A DNA stretch of 64,000 bases from Phenylobacterium sp. (GTDB lineage: Bacteria; Pseudomonadota; Alphaproteobacteria; Caulobacterales; Caulobacteraceae), in the NCBI RefSeq assembly GCF_019636135.1, contig NZ_JAHBYD010000017.1, forward strand, positions 1 through 64,000. The letters run 5' to 3'. The notes below the pieces were generated by a model that did not search any database, was not told where the DNA came from, and saw only the letters and a program-made list of their open reading frames with translations. Shown in pieces: positions 51,423 through 59,944 of the stretch. The position numbers and the translations under genes are program-made. How positions within the stretch are numbered: position 1 is the first letter of the stretch; each line of letters begins with the position of its first letter.

Positions 51423-52246
51423 GACCGGCCTCCGAGGGGGGCGCGGTCAACGGCCGGAGAGGCCGTGCCCGTACCCACCGCGACGCCGCGCGCGTCATAG
51501 GCGTCGTTGAACAGGCACAGGACCGACTGCCCCCGCCGCAGCCGCAGGCCGCGCGTCACGCCGTGTATGACGACGAACTCGCCGCGGACGTCATAGGGGA
51601 TAAGCCGTTCCGAGCCGTCGTCGCCGACCTCGAACACGGCCGGCAGGGGTTGGACGCCGGGGAAGCGCAGCACGGTGAAACGGCCGTTGTCGCTGACCTC
51701 GCTCGGCTGCAGAGCGGCGTCGCCCTGGGCCGACCAGGCGAGATTGCGGATCCCTTCAACCACGCCGCGCTCCAGCTCCAGCCCGATGAGGCGCTGCTCC
51801 ACCGCCTCGGCCTGGACGGCCAGCGCCCGTGCCGCCTCGGCTTGGTCGTCGGCCGGGTAGCGGAACCGGACCTGATAGGCGATCGCGGTCCGATCACCGG
51901 GCTCGCGGGCGACGAGCTCGAAGGCGTAGTGGCGGATCGCGCCGGCGCGCTCGGTGACGACAAGGAGGTTGGTCGCCTGATGGCGTTCGCGCGGCTTGAG
52001 GAAGAGCACCGACCCCTCGGCGGCGACCTCCCAGGCGACGCTGTCGCCGATGGCGGCGTGACGGATCGTCTCCTCGGGCGAGAAGACGATCTGGGTCGCC
52101 GTGCGGAAGGCCCCGGCGATCCGGTAGACGGCGGCCGGATCATAGGCGAGCTCGCGGATGCGCGGGTCCTGAGGCGTCTGCGCCGCGACCGGGCATGCGA
52201 GGGCGAGGCCGGCGGCCAGGCAAAGGACGGCGAGGGGACGTTTCAT
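51419..52246 (-). CDS. trbG: TrbG/VirB9 outer-membrane complex protein
   Basis: 275 residues with a signal peptide (LAVLCLAAGLALACPVAA, cleaved near AQTPQ). The VirB9 domain shows FSPEETIRHAAIGDSVAWEVAAEGSVLFLKPRE (N-terminal lobe), TNLLVVTERAGAIRHYAFEL, and the C-terminal lobe NGRFTVLRFPGVQPLPAVFEVGDDGSERLIPYDVRGEFVVIHGV with LRRG. It forms the outer-membrane core with VirB10. Overlaps trbF upstream and trbI downstream by 4 bases each. Confidence 0.94.
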   Translation of the reverse strand: MKRPLAVLCLAAGLALACPVAAQTPQDPRIRELAYDPAAVYRIAGAFRTATQIVFSPEETIRHAAIGDSVAWEVAAEGSVLFLKPRERHQATNLLVVTERAGAIRHYAFELVAREPGDRTAIAYQVRFRYPADDQAEAARALAVQAEAVEQRLIGLELERGVVEGIRNLAWSAQGDAALQPSEVSDNGRFTVLRFPGVQPLPAVFEVGDDGSERLIPYDVRGEFVVIHGVTRGLRLRRGQSVLCLFNDAYDARGVAVGTGTASPAVDRAPLGGRS

Positions 52247-52926
52247 CGGATGACCTCCGGATCGGCGCGGTAGGAGGTCACCTGGAAGCCGAGGGGATTC
52301 CTCAGCCGGTCCGGTTCCGACATCGGCGCGCGGGTGTAGGTGAAGGCGATGGTGGCGATCCAGTCGCTCTCCACCGTCTGCTGGGCCTGGCGGACCGTTC
52401 GGTGGAAGCGGACGTTGGCGACGCCGTCGTTAATGAAGCCGATGGCGCGGATCGAGATGACGGCCTCGCCGTCGCGGCCGTAGACGTTCTGCGGGCTGTC
52501 GGGATTGGAGCCGCGGAACAGATCAGCCCAGCGCCGCTGTTCGGCCGGCGCCGACAGAATGGAGACCAGACGGAACGCGTCCTCGGCGGCCGGATCGAGG
52601 TAGCCCTCGCGCTGGCGCACATATTGGCCGAGGAAATATTTGCTGACGGCCTCGTCGTAGCGGACCGGCCCGTCCTCGGCCGAGAGGCCACGCACGACGT
52701 CGACCGCGCCGGTCGTCCGGTCCACCCGGATGACGAAGGGTTCGGTGGACTTCAGCGGCGTCAGCATCGCCACCGCGCCGGTCGCGATCACCGCCAGACC
52801 CGTGGCCGTGGCCGCTATCGACCAGGCGAGCCGGCGCGACCGGAGCGCCGAGGCCAGGCGGTCCTGGTCCCAGCGCCGCGCTTCGGTGAAGTAGCGCTTC
52901 AGCTCGGAGGAGGGGACGCCGCTCAT
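52243..52926 (-). CDS. trbF: TrbF/VirB8 inner-membrane assembly factor
   Basis: 227 residues: short cytoplasmic tail (KRYFTEARRWDQDRLASALRSRRLA), one transmembrane helix (WSIAATATGLAVIATGAVAML, about 34-54), and the NTF2-like periplasmic VirB8 domain (VIRVDRTTGAVDVV, YFLGQYVRQREGYL, QTVESDWIATIAFTYTRAPM). VirB8 nucleates channel assembly. Its start overlaps the small lipoprotein gene and its end overlaps trbG, keeping the operon fully coupled. Confidence 0.93.
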   Translation of the reverse strand: MSGVPSSELKRYFTEARRWDQDRLASALRSRRLAWSIAATATGLAVIATGAVAMLTPLKSTEPFVIRVDRTTGAVDVVRGLSAEDGPVRYDEAVSKYFLGQYVRQREGYLDPAAEDAFRLVSILSAPAEQRRWADLFRGSNPDSPQNVYGRDGEAVISIRAIGFINDGVANVRFHRTVRQAQQTVESDWIATIAFTYTRAPMSEPDRLRNPLGFQVTSYRADPEVIR

Positions 52927-53129
52927 GCGCAGCCTCCCGTTCCGGCGTCGGGGCCGGCATCGACGGCGGCCTCGGCCGATCGTGGTCCGGCCTGGGGCGC
53001 GAGCACCGAGCCGTGGGGATTGGCCGGTCGCCGGGCCGAGCCGTCGCAGGTCGGCAGGGCCGGATCGCTCTGGTGGGCGCAGCCGCCCAACAGCATCAGG
53101 CCGGCGAACAGGAGGGAGCGATAGATCAT
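52923..53129 (-). CDS. Small lipoprotein of the transfer operon (TrbH/VirB7-like position)
   Basis: 68 residues with a lipobox LFAGLMLLGGC (Cys about residue 17), then a Pro/Ala-rich tail ending in Cys. The length and position between trbL and trbF fit a VirB7/TrbH-type outer-membrane lipoprotein that stabilises the VirB9 ring. Sequence similarity of such short proteins is weak, so the assignment rests on the lipobox and place. It lies between trbL (stop 1 base away) and trbF (4-base overlap). Confidence 0.7.
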   Translation of the reverse strand: MIYRSLLFAGLMLLGGCAHQSDPALPTCDGSARRPANPHGSVLAPQAGPRSAEAAVDAGPDAGTGGCA

Positions 53130-53130
53130 G

Positions 53131-54051
53131 TCAGGCGCCTCTCGGTCGGATGGAGCCGCCGCCCCTGGGCGGTTGGCGGCTGGCTTCTTGCGGACCCTGG
53201 GCGCGGCCCGAGCCGCTCCCGCCCAGGGCCGCGGCGTTGGCGAAGTCGGCGAGGCCGGCGCTGGCGCCGCCCGCGATGCCGGCGGCGATGGCCGGGGTCT
53301 GAAGGAAGAAGATCGCCCCCAGCAGGCACAGGGCGATGAAGATCAGCCCGCCGATCATCGGGTCGGCCCCCTGGATCGCGCCCCACTGGTCGCGCACGAG
53401 CGACAGGACGAGCTGGAAGATGACGATGATCAGGGCGAACAGGACGAGATAGTTCACCGCCTGGCTGAGCCAGCCGAAGAAGAAGCGGCGGGTCGCATCG
53501 AACAGGGCGCAGGCGATGAAGATGGGGCCGAGGGTGACGAGCAGGGCCAGGGCCAGCTTGGCCACCAGCACCACGCCGAAGCCGAGGGCGGCGGCCAGGG
53601 CGCCGATGATGAAGACGGCGGCCGAGACCACCCAAGGGCCCGGATTGAAGGCGGAGCCCTCACGCGAGATGTCCTCGCCCAGCCAAGCCGCATAGGCGAA
53701 GAACTGGTCGAAGGCCGCGCCGACGCTGGGGGTGTCCGCGCCGCTGACCGCCCGGGTCAGGGCGTTGGGCAGGCCGGTGAACAGCGGTTCGGTGACGAAG
53801 GTGGAATAGGCGGCCGTGGTCGCCAGCAGATAGAGGAAGGCGAGCTTCAGCGAGCGGACCGCGAAGTCCATCACCGGCTCGCTGATCGCCCCCCTGAGGA
53901 TGGCGACGCCGTAGAGCACGACATAGAGGACCAGGGCGATGCGCAGCGGGCCCTCGACCTCGGCGATCACCGACGACAGGCGGTCGCCGAGGAAGACGTT
54001 GAGCCGTTCGTCGATGAAGTCGTAGCTGGGCTCGAAGACGCGAAAGCTCAT
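53131..54051 (-). CDS. trbL: TrbL/VirB6 polytopic inner-membrane channel protein
   Basis: 306 residues with about six hydrophobic segments (LRIALVLYVVLYGVAIL, LAFLYLLATTAAYSTF, WVVSAAVFIIGALAAALGFGVVLVAKLALALLV, YLVLFALIIVIFQLVLSLV, GGLIFIALCLLGAIFFL). The central conserved VirB6 region is LGPIFIACALFDATRRFFFGWLSQAVNYLVLF. It ends in a Gly/Arg/Pro-rich tail. It forms part of the inner-membrane translocation pore. Follows the EexN-like lipoprotein gene by 11 bases. Confidence 0.92.
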   Translation of the reverse strand: MSFRVFEPSYDFIDERLNVFLGDRLSSVIAEVEGPLRIALVLYVVLYGVAILRGAISEPVMDFAVRSLKLAFLYLLATTAAYSTFVTEPLFTGLPNALTRAVSGADTPSVGAAFDQFFAYAAWLGEDISREGSAFNPGPWVVSAAVFIIGALAAALGFGVVLVAKLALALLVTLGPIFIACALFDATRRFFFGWLSQAVNYLVLFALIIVIFQLVLSLVRDQWGAIQGADPMIGGLIFIALCLLGAIFFLQTPAIAAGIAGGASAGLADFANAAALGGSGSGRAQGPQEASRQPPRGGGSIRPRGA

Positions 54052-54062
54052 CGTCGGGATCC

Positions 54063-54278
54063 TCAGAAGGCCCGCTCATAGACGCGCATCCGCGCCTGCC
54101 GACGCGCTTCGGCCAGGCCCTGACGCGCCGCTTCGCATTCGCGCTCGGCTCGACCGGCGCCGCACGCCGCCACGACCGCCTCGGCCGCGTCGGGATCGGC
54201 GGCGAAGTCTTCAGCGGTCCGCTCGGGCGCCCCGCAACCGACGAGTCCGAGGGCGACGAGCAGGGCGGACCGTTTCAC
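54063..54278 (-). CDS. trbK: EexN/TrbK-like entry-exclusion lipoprotein
   Basis: 71 residues. Lipobox LVALGLVGC (Cys about residue 15), then EDFAADPDAAEAVVAACGAGRAERECEAARQGLAEARRQ, the EexN pattern with two spaced cysteines. Entry-exclusion lipoproteins stop redundant transfer between cells with the same element. The C-terminus ARMRVYERAF is nearly identical to the last residues of TrbJ just upstream (ARMDVYERAFR), which hints at a local duplication. Starts by overlap with trbJ. Confidence 0.78.
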   Translation of the reverse strand: MKRSALLVALGLVGCGAPERTAEDFAADPDAAEAVVAACGAGRAERECEAARQGLAEARRQARMRVYERAF

Positions 54279-55003
54279 CGGAACGCCCTTTCATAGACGT
54301 CCATGCGCGCCGTCCGGGCGGCTTCGGCCCGTTCGCGGGCGCGCTGCTCCTCCAGGCGCGCCTCAGCCGCCTGGGTCAGGGCGAGACCCTGCAGCCGGAC
54401 CTGCTCATTCTGGATCAACGCCTGCTCGGCCGCGAGGCGGGCCTCGAGGTCGAGGACGGCGCGGGCGTTGGGTGCTGTGTCGAGGGCGGAGCGGAGCGTC
54501 TCCAGACCCTGTAGACGCCGGTCCGCGGCGCCGCCGACCGCCTCGCCGACGGCCAGATCGCGCGCGGTGCGCGCGCCGGCGCGTTCGAGGCTGTCGCGGT
54601 AGTAGGCCTCCGCCGGATCGAGGTCGCCCGCCGGCGGCGTATAGAGCCGGGTGTCGCGGCGGATGGCGTCGGCGCGGTCGGCCAGGTCGCCGAGCGCGGA
54701 CAGGTCGCCGTCGGCGGCGGCGCGAAGCGCGCGCATGTCGGGCAGCGGATTGCGCACCGTCGGCAAGCCGAGTTCGCCGGCCAGGGCGTTGACGCCGGAC
54801 AGGTCGTTCAGGCTGTCGAACAACTGCCGGCCCTGTTCGACCTGGGTCTGCAGCGCCCTCAGCTGGTCCAGCGTCGTGCGCGCCTCCTCGATCATCTGGG
54901 CCAGGGCCCGGGGATCGTGGACGATCTGCTGCGCCTGGACCGTCGGGGCGGCGGCGAGGACGAGGGCGGCGGCCGCCGCGGCGAAGGGAATGCGGGCTCT
55001 CAC
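54275..55003 (-). CDS. trbJ: TrbJ/VirB5 minor pilus protein
   Basis: 242 residues from a GTG at 55003 that overlaps the trbE stop (GTGA). Signal peptide IPFAAAAAALVLAAAPTVQA, cleaved near residue 26. The mature protein is a long helical coiled-coil type typical of VirB5: RALAQMIEEARTTLDQLRALQTQVEQGRQLFDSLNDLSGVNALAG and a C-terminal Ala/Arg/Glu-rich helix. It sits at the pilus tip or base. The extreme C-terminus is shared with the downstream exclusion lipoprotein. Confidence 0.9.
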   Translation of the reverse strand: MRARIPFAAAAAALVLAAAPTVQAQQIVHDPRALAQMIEEARTTLDQLRALQTQVEQGRQLFDSLNDLSGVNALAGELGLPTVRNPLPDMRALRAAADGDLSALGDLADRADAIRRDTRLYTPPAGDLDPAEAYYRDSLERAGARTARDLAVGEAVGGAADRRLQGLETLRSALDTAPNARAVLDLEARLAAEQALIQNEQVRLQGLALTQAAEARLEEQRARERAEAARTARMDVYERAFR

Positions 55004-57375
55004 AGGAACCTCCTCTGGTGATGGAAGGGGTCGCGCCAGCGCGCGTAGTCGTCGCCCATTTCGGCGCGCAGCCGGTCGAGCAGGGCGGTGGTCTCGGACC
55101 GGCCGGACAAGACCGACAGGGCGTCGTCCATGCCGCCGAGATCCAATTCCACCACCACGCTGTCGTGGCCCTGCTTGACCAGGAAGCGGTGCGACTCCGG
55201 GGTCAGCACCTCGCGTACGAGGCGGAACTCCTCGTGGGTGAGGCCGAAACCGTCGACATAGTCGCGCGCCTGGCCGTGGGCGTTGGGCAGGAAGATTTTG
55301 GTTGCGCACTGCTCGAGGATGGCGTGGGCGATCGGGGAGCGCAGGGCGTCGGCCGGCGACTGGGTGCCGAACACCATCAGGGCATTCTGCTTGCGCCAGG
55401 TCTTGAGCCCGTCCTGAGCGAGATCGGTGAAGGCCGGGTCGCCCAGCACCTTCCAGAACTCGTCGATGTCGAGGACGAGCCGACGGCCGTCGACCCGCTC
55501 GGCGATGCGGTGGAAAAGATACATCATGGCCGGGGTGCGGACCTCGTCGTGGTCGAGCACCTGGGTGATATCGAAGCCGGCGAAGCGGGCCTCCAGGCTG
55601 AGGGCGTCGTCGTCATTGTCGAGCACCCAGCCGAGGGGGCCGTCGCGCTGCCAACGCTCCAGCCGGGCCCCGACGCCGCCGGCGTCGCCCTGGCCAAGCA
55701 GGCTGCGCAGGGCGGCGATGGAACGACGCTCGCGCGGCAAGGCCTCCAGGGCGGCGACGCCGTGGTCGATGGCGCGCGCCTCGGGCACGGTCAGGGTTTC
55801 ATTGGGGCGATCGACGAGGGCGCGGACGAGGCGGACAAGGAAGGCGCGGTTGGCCGGGGTCGGCTCGAGGGCCTTGAAGGGCGCGAAGCCCGTGGGCTCG
55901 CCGTTGCGCAGGGCGAGGTAGGTCCCGCCGCAGGCGCGGACGAAGATCTCGGCGCCGCGGTCCTTGTCGATGAACAACTGCTGGGCGTCGAACCGCTCCA
56001 GCTGCGCCAGCATGAAGTTCTGCACCACCGTCTTGCCCGACCCGGACGGCCCGCAAATGAAGGTGTGCCCGAGATCGCCGACATGGAAGTTGAACCAGAA
56101 GGGTGAACCGGCCGTGGTGCGCAGCACCGCGACGGCGTCGCCCCAATGGTTGCCCCGGGCCTTGCCGACGGGATGGGCGTGGAACGGCGCCAAGGCCGCG
56201 AAATTGCGCGAGGTGATGGCGGCGGGCCGGGTGCGGCGGGCGAAGGCGCCGGGGAACTGCGACCAGAAGGCCGCCTCCAGTCCGAGATCCTCGCGCGCCA
56301 CCACCAGACCGGAGTCCGCCAGAATGGCCCGCGCCTTGGACAGGTGATCGGCCAGGGCCGACGGGGTGTCGCCGTGGACGAGGATCGATGCCTGGTGCTC
56401 GCCCATGACGAAGCGGTTGCTGACGAGGTCGTCGAGCGCCTCGGACAGGCCGTTGATCTGGGAAGCCGCACGATCGCGCGCGGACACCATCTGGTTCTGC
56501 TTGCGCTCCATCACCGTGCGGGCGGCGGCCTTGGACAGGAAGGCGAAGGACTGGCTGGCGACGAAGCCGAAGCGGACGCTCAACAGGTCGTCCCACAGGC
56601 CCGGACGGGTCGCCGCCGGGTATTCCTTCACGGCCAGGACGCCGGCGTAGCGGGCGTCGGCGACGTCCCGAAGCTCCAGGGTCTCGCGGCCGAAGATGAT
56701 CCGCACGGTATGGATCGCCGCGCCGAGGTGGCCGAAGACGATCGGAACCGGGGAGCGCCGGCCCGTCAGGACCAGACGCATGATCTCCATCGGCTCCGAG
56801 AACCACAGGCCGCCCCGCTCATAGAGGTCCAGCCGGCGCGGCGCGTAGCGGTCGAGGTATTGAACCAGGTCGCGCCCCGCCTCCTCGATCCGCTGGATGT
56901 GGGCGATCTCCACCTCGGCGTTCGCCCGGCGCGCCGCCTTCAGCCGACGGGCCAGCGCGGCGGCCCGATCGCCAGCGTCGCGACCGGGGTGCAGGACGAG
57001 GGTGACGAAGAGCTCGTTGATCCAGAGCTGTCGCCCCGCGACACGGTCGTCGTAGAGGCCGCCCAGTTCGCCGGCGAAGTCCGAGCGGAATCCCGTCGAC
57101 CGATCCAGCTCGACCGGACGCCGCACCACATGGTGCCAGACCGCCAGGCGGTCGTCGGCGAGGTTGCGCCAAGCCTGGTTTAGCTTGACGTGCCAGTCAT
57201 TGAGGTCGCGCGCATCGGCGGTCTCGAAACTGGCCCCGTCGATCTGGAACACCATCATCAGGGCGCCGCTGTCGAGCGCGACCACGGCGTCCGAGACATG
57301 CCGCGCATAGGGCAGGTGCGGCCGGGCGTCGGCCTCGCGCCGGAGCCGAGCGGCGCTGACGCTTCCCTCAGCCAC
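55000..57375 (-). CDS. trbE: TrbE/VirB4 secretion ATPase
   Basis: 791 residues, the large ATPase at the channel base. An N-terminal CagE/TrbE domain covers about residues 1-400. The RecA-like C-terminal domain has Walker A GPSGSGKT (in FICGPSGSGKTVVQN), Walker B RLVLDIDEFWKVL and the QSPADAL segment. It energises pilus assembly and substrate transfer. It overlaps trbD by 8 bases at its start and trbJ by 4 bases at its end. Confidence 0.95.
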   Translation of the reverse strand: MAEGSVSAARLRREADARPHLPYARHVSDAVVALDSGALMMVFQIDGASFETADARDLNDWHVKLNQAWRNLADDRLAVWHHVVRRPVELDRSTGFRSDFAGELGGLYDDRVAGRQLWINELFVTLVLHPGRDAGDRAAALARRLKAARRANAEVEIAHIQRIEEAGRDLVQYLDRYAPRRLDLYERGGLWFSEPMEIMRLVLTGRRSPVPIVFGHLGAAIHTVRIIFGRETLELRDVADARYAGVLAVKEYPAATRPGLWDDLLSVRFGFVASQSFAFLSKAAARTVMERKQNQMVSARDRAASQINGLSEALDDLVSNRFVMGEHQASILVHGDTPSALADHLSKARAILADSGLVVAREDLGLEAAFWSQFPGAFARRTRPAAITSRNFAALAPFHAHPVGKARGNHWGDAVAVLRTTAGSPFWFNFHVGDLGHTFICGPSGSGKTVVQNFMLAQLERFDAQQLFIDKDRGAEIFVRACGGTYLALRNGEPTGFAPFKALEPTPANRAFLVRLVRALVDRPNETLTVPEARAIDHGVAALEALPRERRSIAALRSLLGQGDAGGVGARLERWQRDGPLGWVLDNDDDALSLEARFAGFDITQVLDHDEVRTPAMMYLFHRIAERVDGRRLVLDIDEFWKVLGDPAFTDLAQDGLKTWRKQNALMVFGTQSPADALRSPIAHAILEQCATKIFLPNAHGQARDYVDGFGLTHEEFRLVREVLTPESHRFLVKQGHDSVVVELDLGGMDDALSVLSGRSETTALLDRLRAEMGDDYARWRDPFHHQRRFL

Positions 57376-57703
57376 GGGACAACTCCACCGGCCGATAGCG
57401 CCGGACCAGGGAGAGCGGCGTCACCGAGCTGCCGCCCCAGAGCGCCGCGTTGCGCGACCGGCCCTTGGTGTCGACGTAGACGAACAGCAGTCGAAAGGCG
57501 TTGTGGTCGGCTCGGCAGATCGCCCGAAACACCAGATGCAGGCCCGGGGCGACTAGAAGATAAAGCAGGCTGCCGCCGACGAGGAAGACGACGCCCGACA
57601 GGATGACGTTGACGCCCATGGCCTCCATGGGCACGCCCAGGATCATCGCCGGCCGGGTGCAGGCCAGGAACAACGGATCCTCGGTCAGGCGTTCCTCAGC
57701 CAT
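57368..57703 (-). CDS. trbD: TrbD/VirB3 inner-membrane protein
   Basis: 111 residues. DPLFLACTRPAMILGVPMEAMGVNVILSGVVFLVGGSLLYLLVAPGLHLVFRAICRADHNAFRLLFVYV is a typical VirB3: conserved LFLACTRPA start, two close transmembrane segments, and the HNAFRLLF end. It works with TrbE. The C-terminal 30 residues (SRNAALWGGSSVTPLSLVRRYRP) are also usual. Overlaps the preceding small gene by 8 bases. Confidence 0.92.
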   Translation of the reverse strand: MAEERLTEDPLFLACTRPAMILGVPMEAMGVNVILSGVVFLVGGSLLYLLVAPGLHLVFRAICRADHNAFRLLFVYVDTKGRSRNAALWGGSSVTPLSLVRRYRPVELSRG

Positions 57704-57878
57704 GCGCGCCTCCCGCTGGCAGACGCGACAGGGCGAGGCCGATGGCGAGGCCGGAGGTTAGGCCGGCGACGATCTGGGCGAAACGTTTGGGCGAGATCAG
57801 CTTCAGGCCGAGCATCAGGCCCAGGGCCAGGAGCGCCGTGATCGATCCGATCGTCAGCCAGGGGGGCGGGGCGTCCAT
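57696..57878 (-). CDS. Small two-helix membrane protein between trbC and trbD
   Basis: 60 residues with two hydrophobic segments (LTIGSITALLALGLMLGLKLI and IVAGLTSGLAIGLALSRL). The start at 57878 coincides with the last base of the trbC stop region, and the end overlaps trbD by 8 bases, so it is clearly translated as part of the operon. No family recognised. Standard trb operons go directly from trbC to trbD; this extra small protein may be element-specific. Confidence 0.7.
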   Translation of the reverse strand: MDAPPPWLTIGSITALLALGLMLGLKLISPKRFAQIVAGLTSGLAIGLALSRLPAGGAHG

Positions 57879-58177
57879 CAGGCGCCGCCGGTGATCAGGT
57901 TGACGATTTCGGCCGCGCCGAAGACGACCACGATGCCGAGCACCACGATGGCCGCCCGTCGCAGATCGAACAGGCCGAACATCCACAGGATGCCCACCAC
58001 CACGACCGCCAGGACGGCCAGCAGCCGGGCGGTGTTGCCGGTGAGCATGTCGACGACGTTCTGCAGCAGACCCTCGACATTGGCCGAGGCGAAGGCCGGC
58101 TGAACCAGGATGAGGCTGGAGGCGAGGGCGATGGCGCCGGCGGCGCCGAGCCTGCGAACGGTCGCGGGGGCGGTCAT
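57878..58177 (-). CDS. trbC: TrbC/VirB2 pilin
   Basis: 99 residues: a long signal peptide (ALASSLILVQPAFA, cleaved about residue 31) and two hydrophobic helices separated by a short basic loop (LLAVLAVVVVGILWMFGLFDLRRAAIVVLGIVVVFGAAEIVNLI), the VirB2/TrbC pilin plan. Polymerises to the conjugative pilus. Overlaps the transglycosylase gene by 4 bases. Confidence 0.93.
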   Translation of the reverse strand: MTAPATVRRLGAAGAIALASSLILVQPAFASANVEGLLQNVVDMLTGNTARLLAVLAVVVVGILWMFGLFDLRRAAIVVLGIVVVFGAAEIVNLITGGA

Positions 58178-58815
58178 CGTGAAATCTCCCTGTCCGGGGT
58201 TGCGGTGAAGGTCAGGACGAGGCTCGTCCGGGCGCGCGAGAACACATCCCAATCCGGCGGCGGCGATGGCGGCGAGGGCTGGGGTGGTGGAGCGTCAGCG
58301 AGGGGTTCGACGGGTCGCAGCACCTGCAGGCCGAGGGTGGCGGCGGCGGCCTCGACCCTGGCGACGTAACCGTTGCGGAAGCCGCGCTCGGGATGGCCGG
58401 TGTTGTATCGGGACAGCGCGACCCTGAGGGTCGTCTGGCGGTCGACGCCCTTGGCCGGGCGATAGCCCGCGCGCAGGACGACGCCGGCGGCGGCGAGGTT
58501 GCGGCAGGGGTCGAAGGCCGCCTCAACGGACAGGCCGAGCCAGTCCAGATTGTCGCTGTTGATCTGGGCCACGCCGAGATCGAGGTTCGCGCCCCGCGCC
58601 AGCAATCCGCGGGCGATGCGCGCGGCATCGGCGGCGTCGCGCGCTGGACGGGCCGGGCGGGGACCCCGATTGACGCCGATCGCGATCGGATTGAACCGAC
58701 TCTCCGCATAGGCGATGGCCGCCAGGGTTTCCGGGGCCACCTGCGGTGCGCAGGCCTGGGACAGGGCGAGGATCAGATTGAGGTCCAGCAAGGCGGGCTC
58801 CAGCGTGAGCCCCAA
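58174..58815 (-). CDS. VirB1/TrbN-like lytic transglycosylase
   Basis: About 213 residues. The SLT domain shows the catalytic Glu in ETLAAIAYAESRFNPIAIG, then LGVAQINSDN and RVALSRYNTGHPERGFRNGYVARV (A-Y/N-T-G motif). It opens peptidoglycan for channel assembly. The start is unsure: no ATG fits, and TTG codons at 58815 or about 27 bases downstream are candidates; no signal peptide is seen, which is common in this subgroup. The tail is Pro-rich. First complete gene of the trb operon. Confidence 0.85.
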   Translation of the reverse strand: MGLTLEPALLDLNLILALSQACAPQVAPETLAAIAYAESRFNPIAIGVNRGPRPARPARDAADAARIARGLLARGANLDLGVAQINSDNLDWLGLSVEAAFDPCRNLAAAGVVLRAGYRPAKGVDRQTTLRVALSRYNTGHPERGFRNGYVARVEAAAATLGLQVLRPVEPLADAPPPQPSPPSPPPDWDVFSRARTSLVLTFTATPDREISR

Positions 58816-58867
58816 GCAAACCCGATCGGGAGCGGGCCCCGCGACCCGCGAGCTCCCCGCCGGAGAT

Positions 58868-59132
58868 TTACGGTAGGAAGGTCCGGGGTTCGAGCGGCCG
58901 CTGAACCGCAGCGAGGCGGGCGACGGCCTGGATGCGGGTGCGGACGCCCAGGACGCGGCAAGCGGTCATGAGATGCTCATCGACCGTTCGGGGCGACAGG
59001 CCGAGACGATCGCCGATCCGGGCGGAGGTCAGACCGAGGGCCGCCAGGTCCAGACATTCCCGCTGGCGATCCGACAGGTGGTCGCAGGGTGAAGCAGATG
59101 GGGCGGGGGGGATGAGGGGAAAGGACTTTCAT
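58868..59132 (-). pseudogene. LuxR-type HTH regulator, out of frame at a run of seven G
   Basis: The minus strand encodes LSDRQRECLDLAALGLTSARIGDRLGLSPRTVDEHLM and on to RTFLP, a clear LuxR/GerE helix-turn-helix. This frame has no start codon before an upstream stop at 59129-59131. An ATG at 59132 (MKVLSPHPP) lies in the neighbouring frame. The two frames join if the run of seven G at 59105-59111 (seven C on the coding strand) had six. The joined protein would be 87 residues. It lies upstream of the trb operon, the place of a transfer regulator. It may be a pseudogene, a phase-variable gene or a sequencing error. Confidence 0.7.
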
Positions 59133-59214
59133 GCCCGAATCCAACCGTGCAGCCGACCCCGTGCGCCAGTCCGGGAGTTTCGGACCGCAAGTCTACGACC
59201 GTGGCGAGGGGGCG

Positions 59215-59709
59215 TTACGCGCCGTCGCCGGTCCCATCCTCCCGGGCGGGGGCTATCAACCGTCCCCGGCGCTGTTCGAGCCAGGCCTCGGCCTCGGCGT
59301 CGCGTCGGACGGACTGATCGGCGAGGTCCTTCAGGCTCTTGGTGAAGGCGTTGATAATGGTGCGAGCGTCCAGATCGCCGATGGCGTCCCCGGCTTCTTC
59401 GTCGAACTCCTGCAGCGCCACGGCGAGGATGGTCGCCAATTTGTTGTCGGCGCACCGCAAGGCGAAGGCGGGCGACCCCAGAGCAAGAGCAGCGAGAATC
59501 CCGTGCGGATCGCTGTCGGTGACCTCCGCGAAGCGGTGAATGCGCTCGATGTTGATGCGACCGGCGCCGGACTCGAAATGCTCATAGGACCGCAGCGCCA
59601 TATTCATGCCTTGGGCGACGTCCGCGGCCCGCATCCGCCGATGAGACCGGATCAGGCGCAGGCTGGAGGAGAGCACCGCGTTCGCCGTCTGGGTGTGCCG
59701 GGCGTCCAT
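59215..59709 (-). CDS. XRE-family HTH regulator
   Basis: 164 residues. HTH region LRLIRSHRRMRAADVAQGMNMALRSYEHFESGAGRINIERIHRFAEVTDSDPHGILAAL (about 18-76), with the conserved E-x-G start of the fourth helix. The C-terminal part is helical and charged (LDARTIINAFTKSLKDLADQSVRRDAEAEAWLEQRR). It lies upstream of the LuxR-like remnant and the trb operon in the same direction, so it may control conjugation. Alternatively it marks the boundary to the lasso peptide locus. Confidence 0.8.
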   Translation of the reverse strand: MDARHTQTANAVLSSSLRLIRSHRRMRAADVAQGMNMALRSYEHFESGAGRINIERIHRFAEVTDSDPHGILAALALGSPAFALRCADNKLATILAVALQEFDEEAGDAIGDLDARTIINAFTKSLKDLADQSVRRDAEAEAWLEQRRGRLIAPAREDGTGDGA

Positions 59710-59944
59710 GTCTCCTGTTACTCCCTCGCCTCCGGCGCCACGCGACTACGAAGCGAATGCACCCCTACAGGTTGAAAAATGCCTCAGCGATGCGTCAAAT
59801 GAAAGCCTAGAAAGATCAACAGCATAAAAGCTGCGGATACGACGCAATTTTCTTGCGGACATCAGTATAGGAGCGCCGCATGACCCGATCGCCCCGAAGC
59901 CTGCCGGTCGTCGATCTGCGTCCCGGAGCGGCCCGGGGGCGGTC

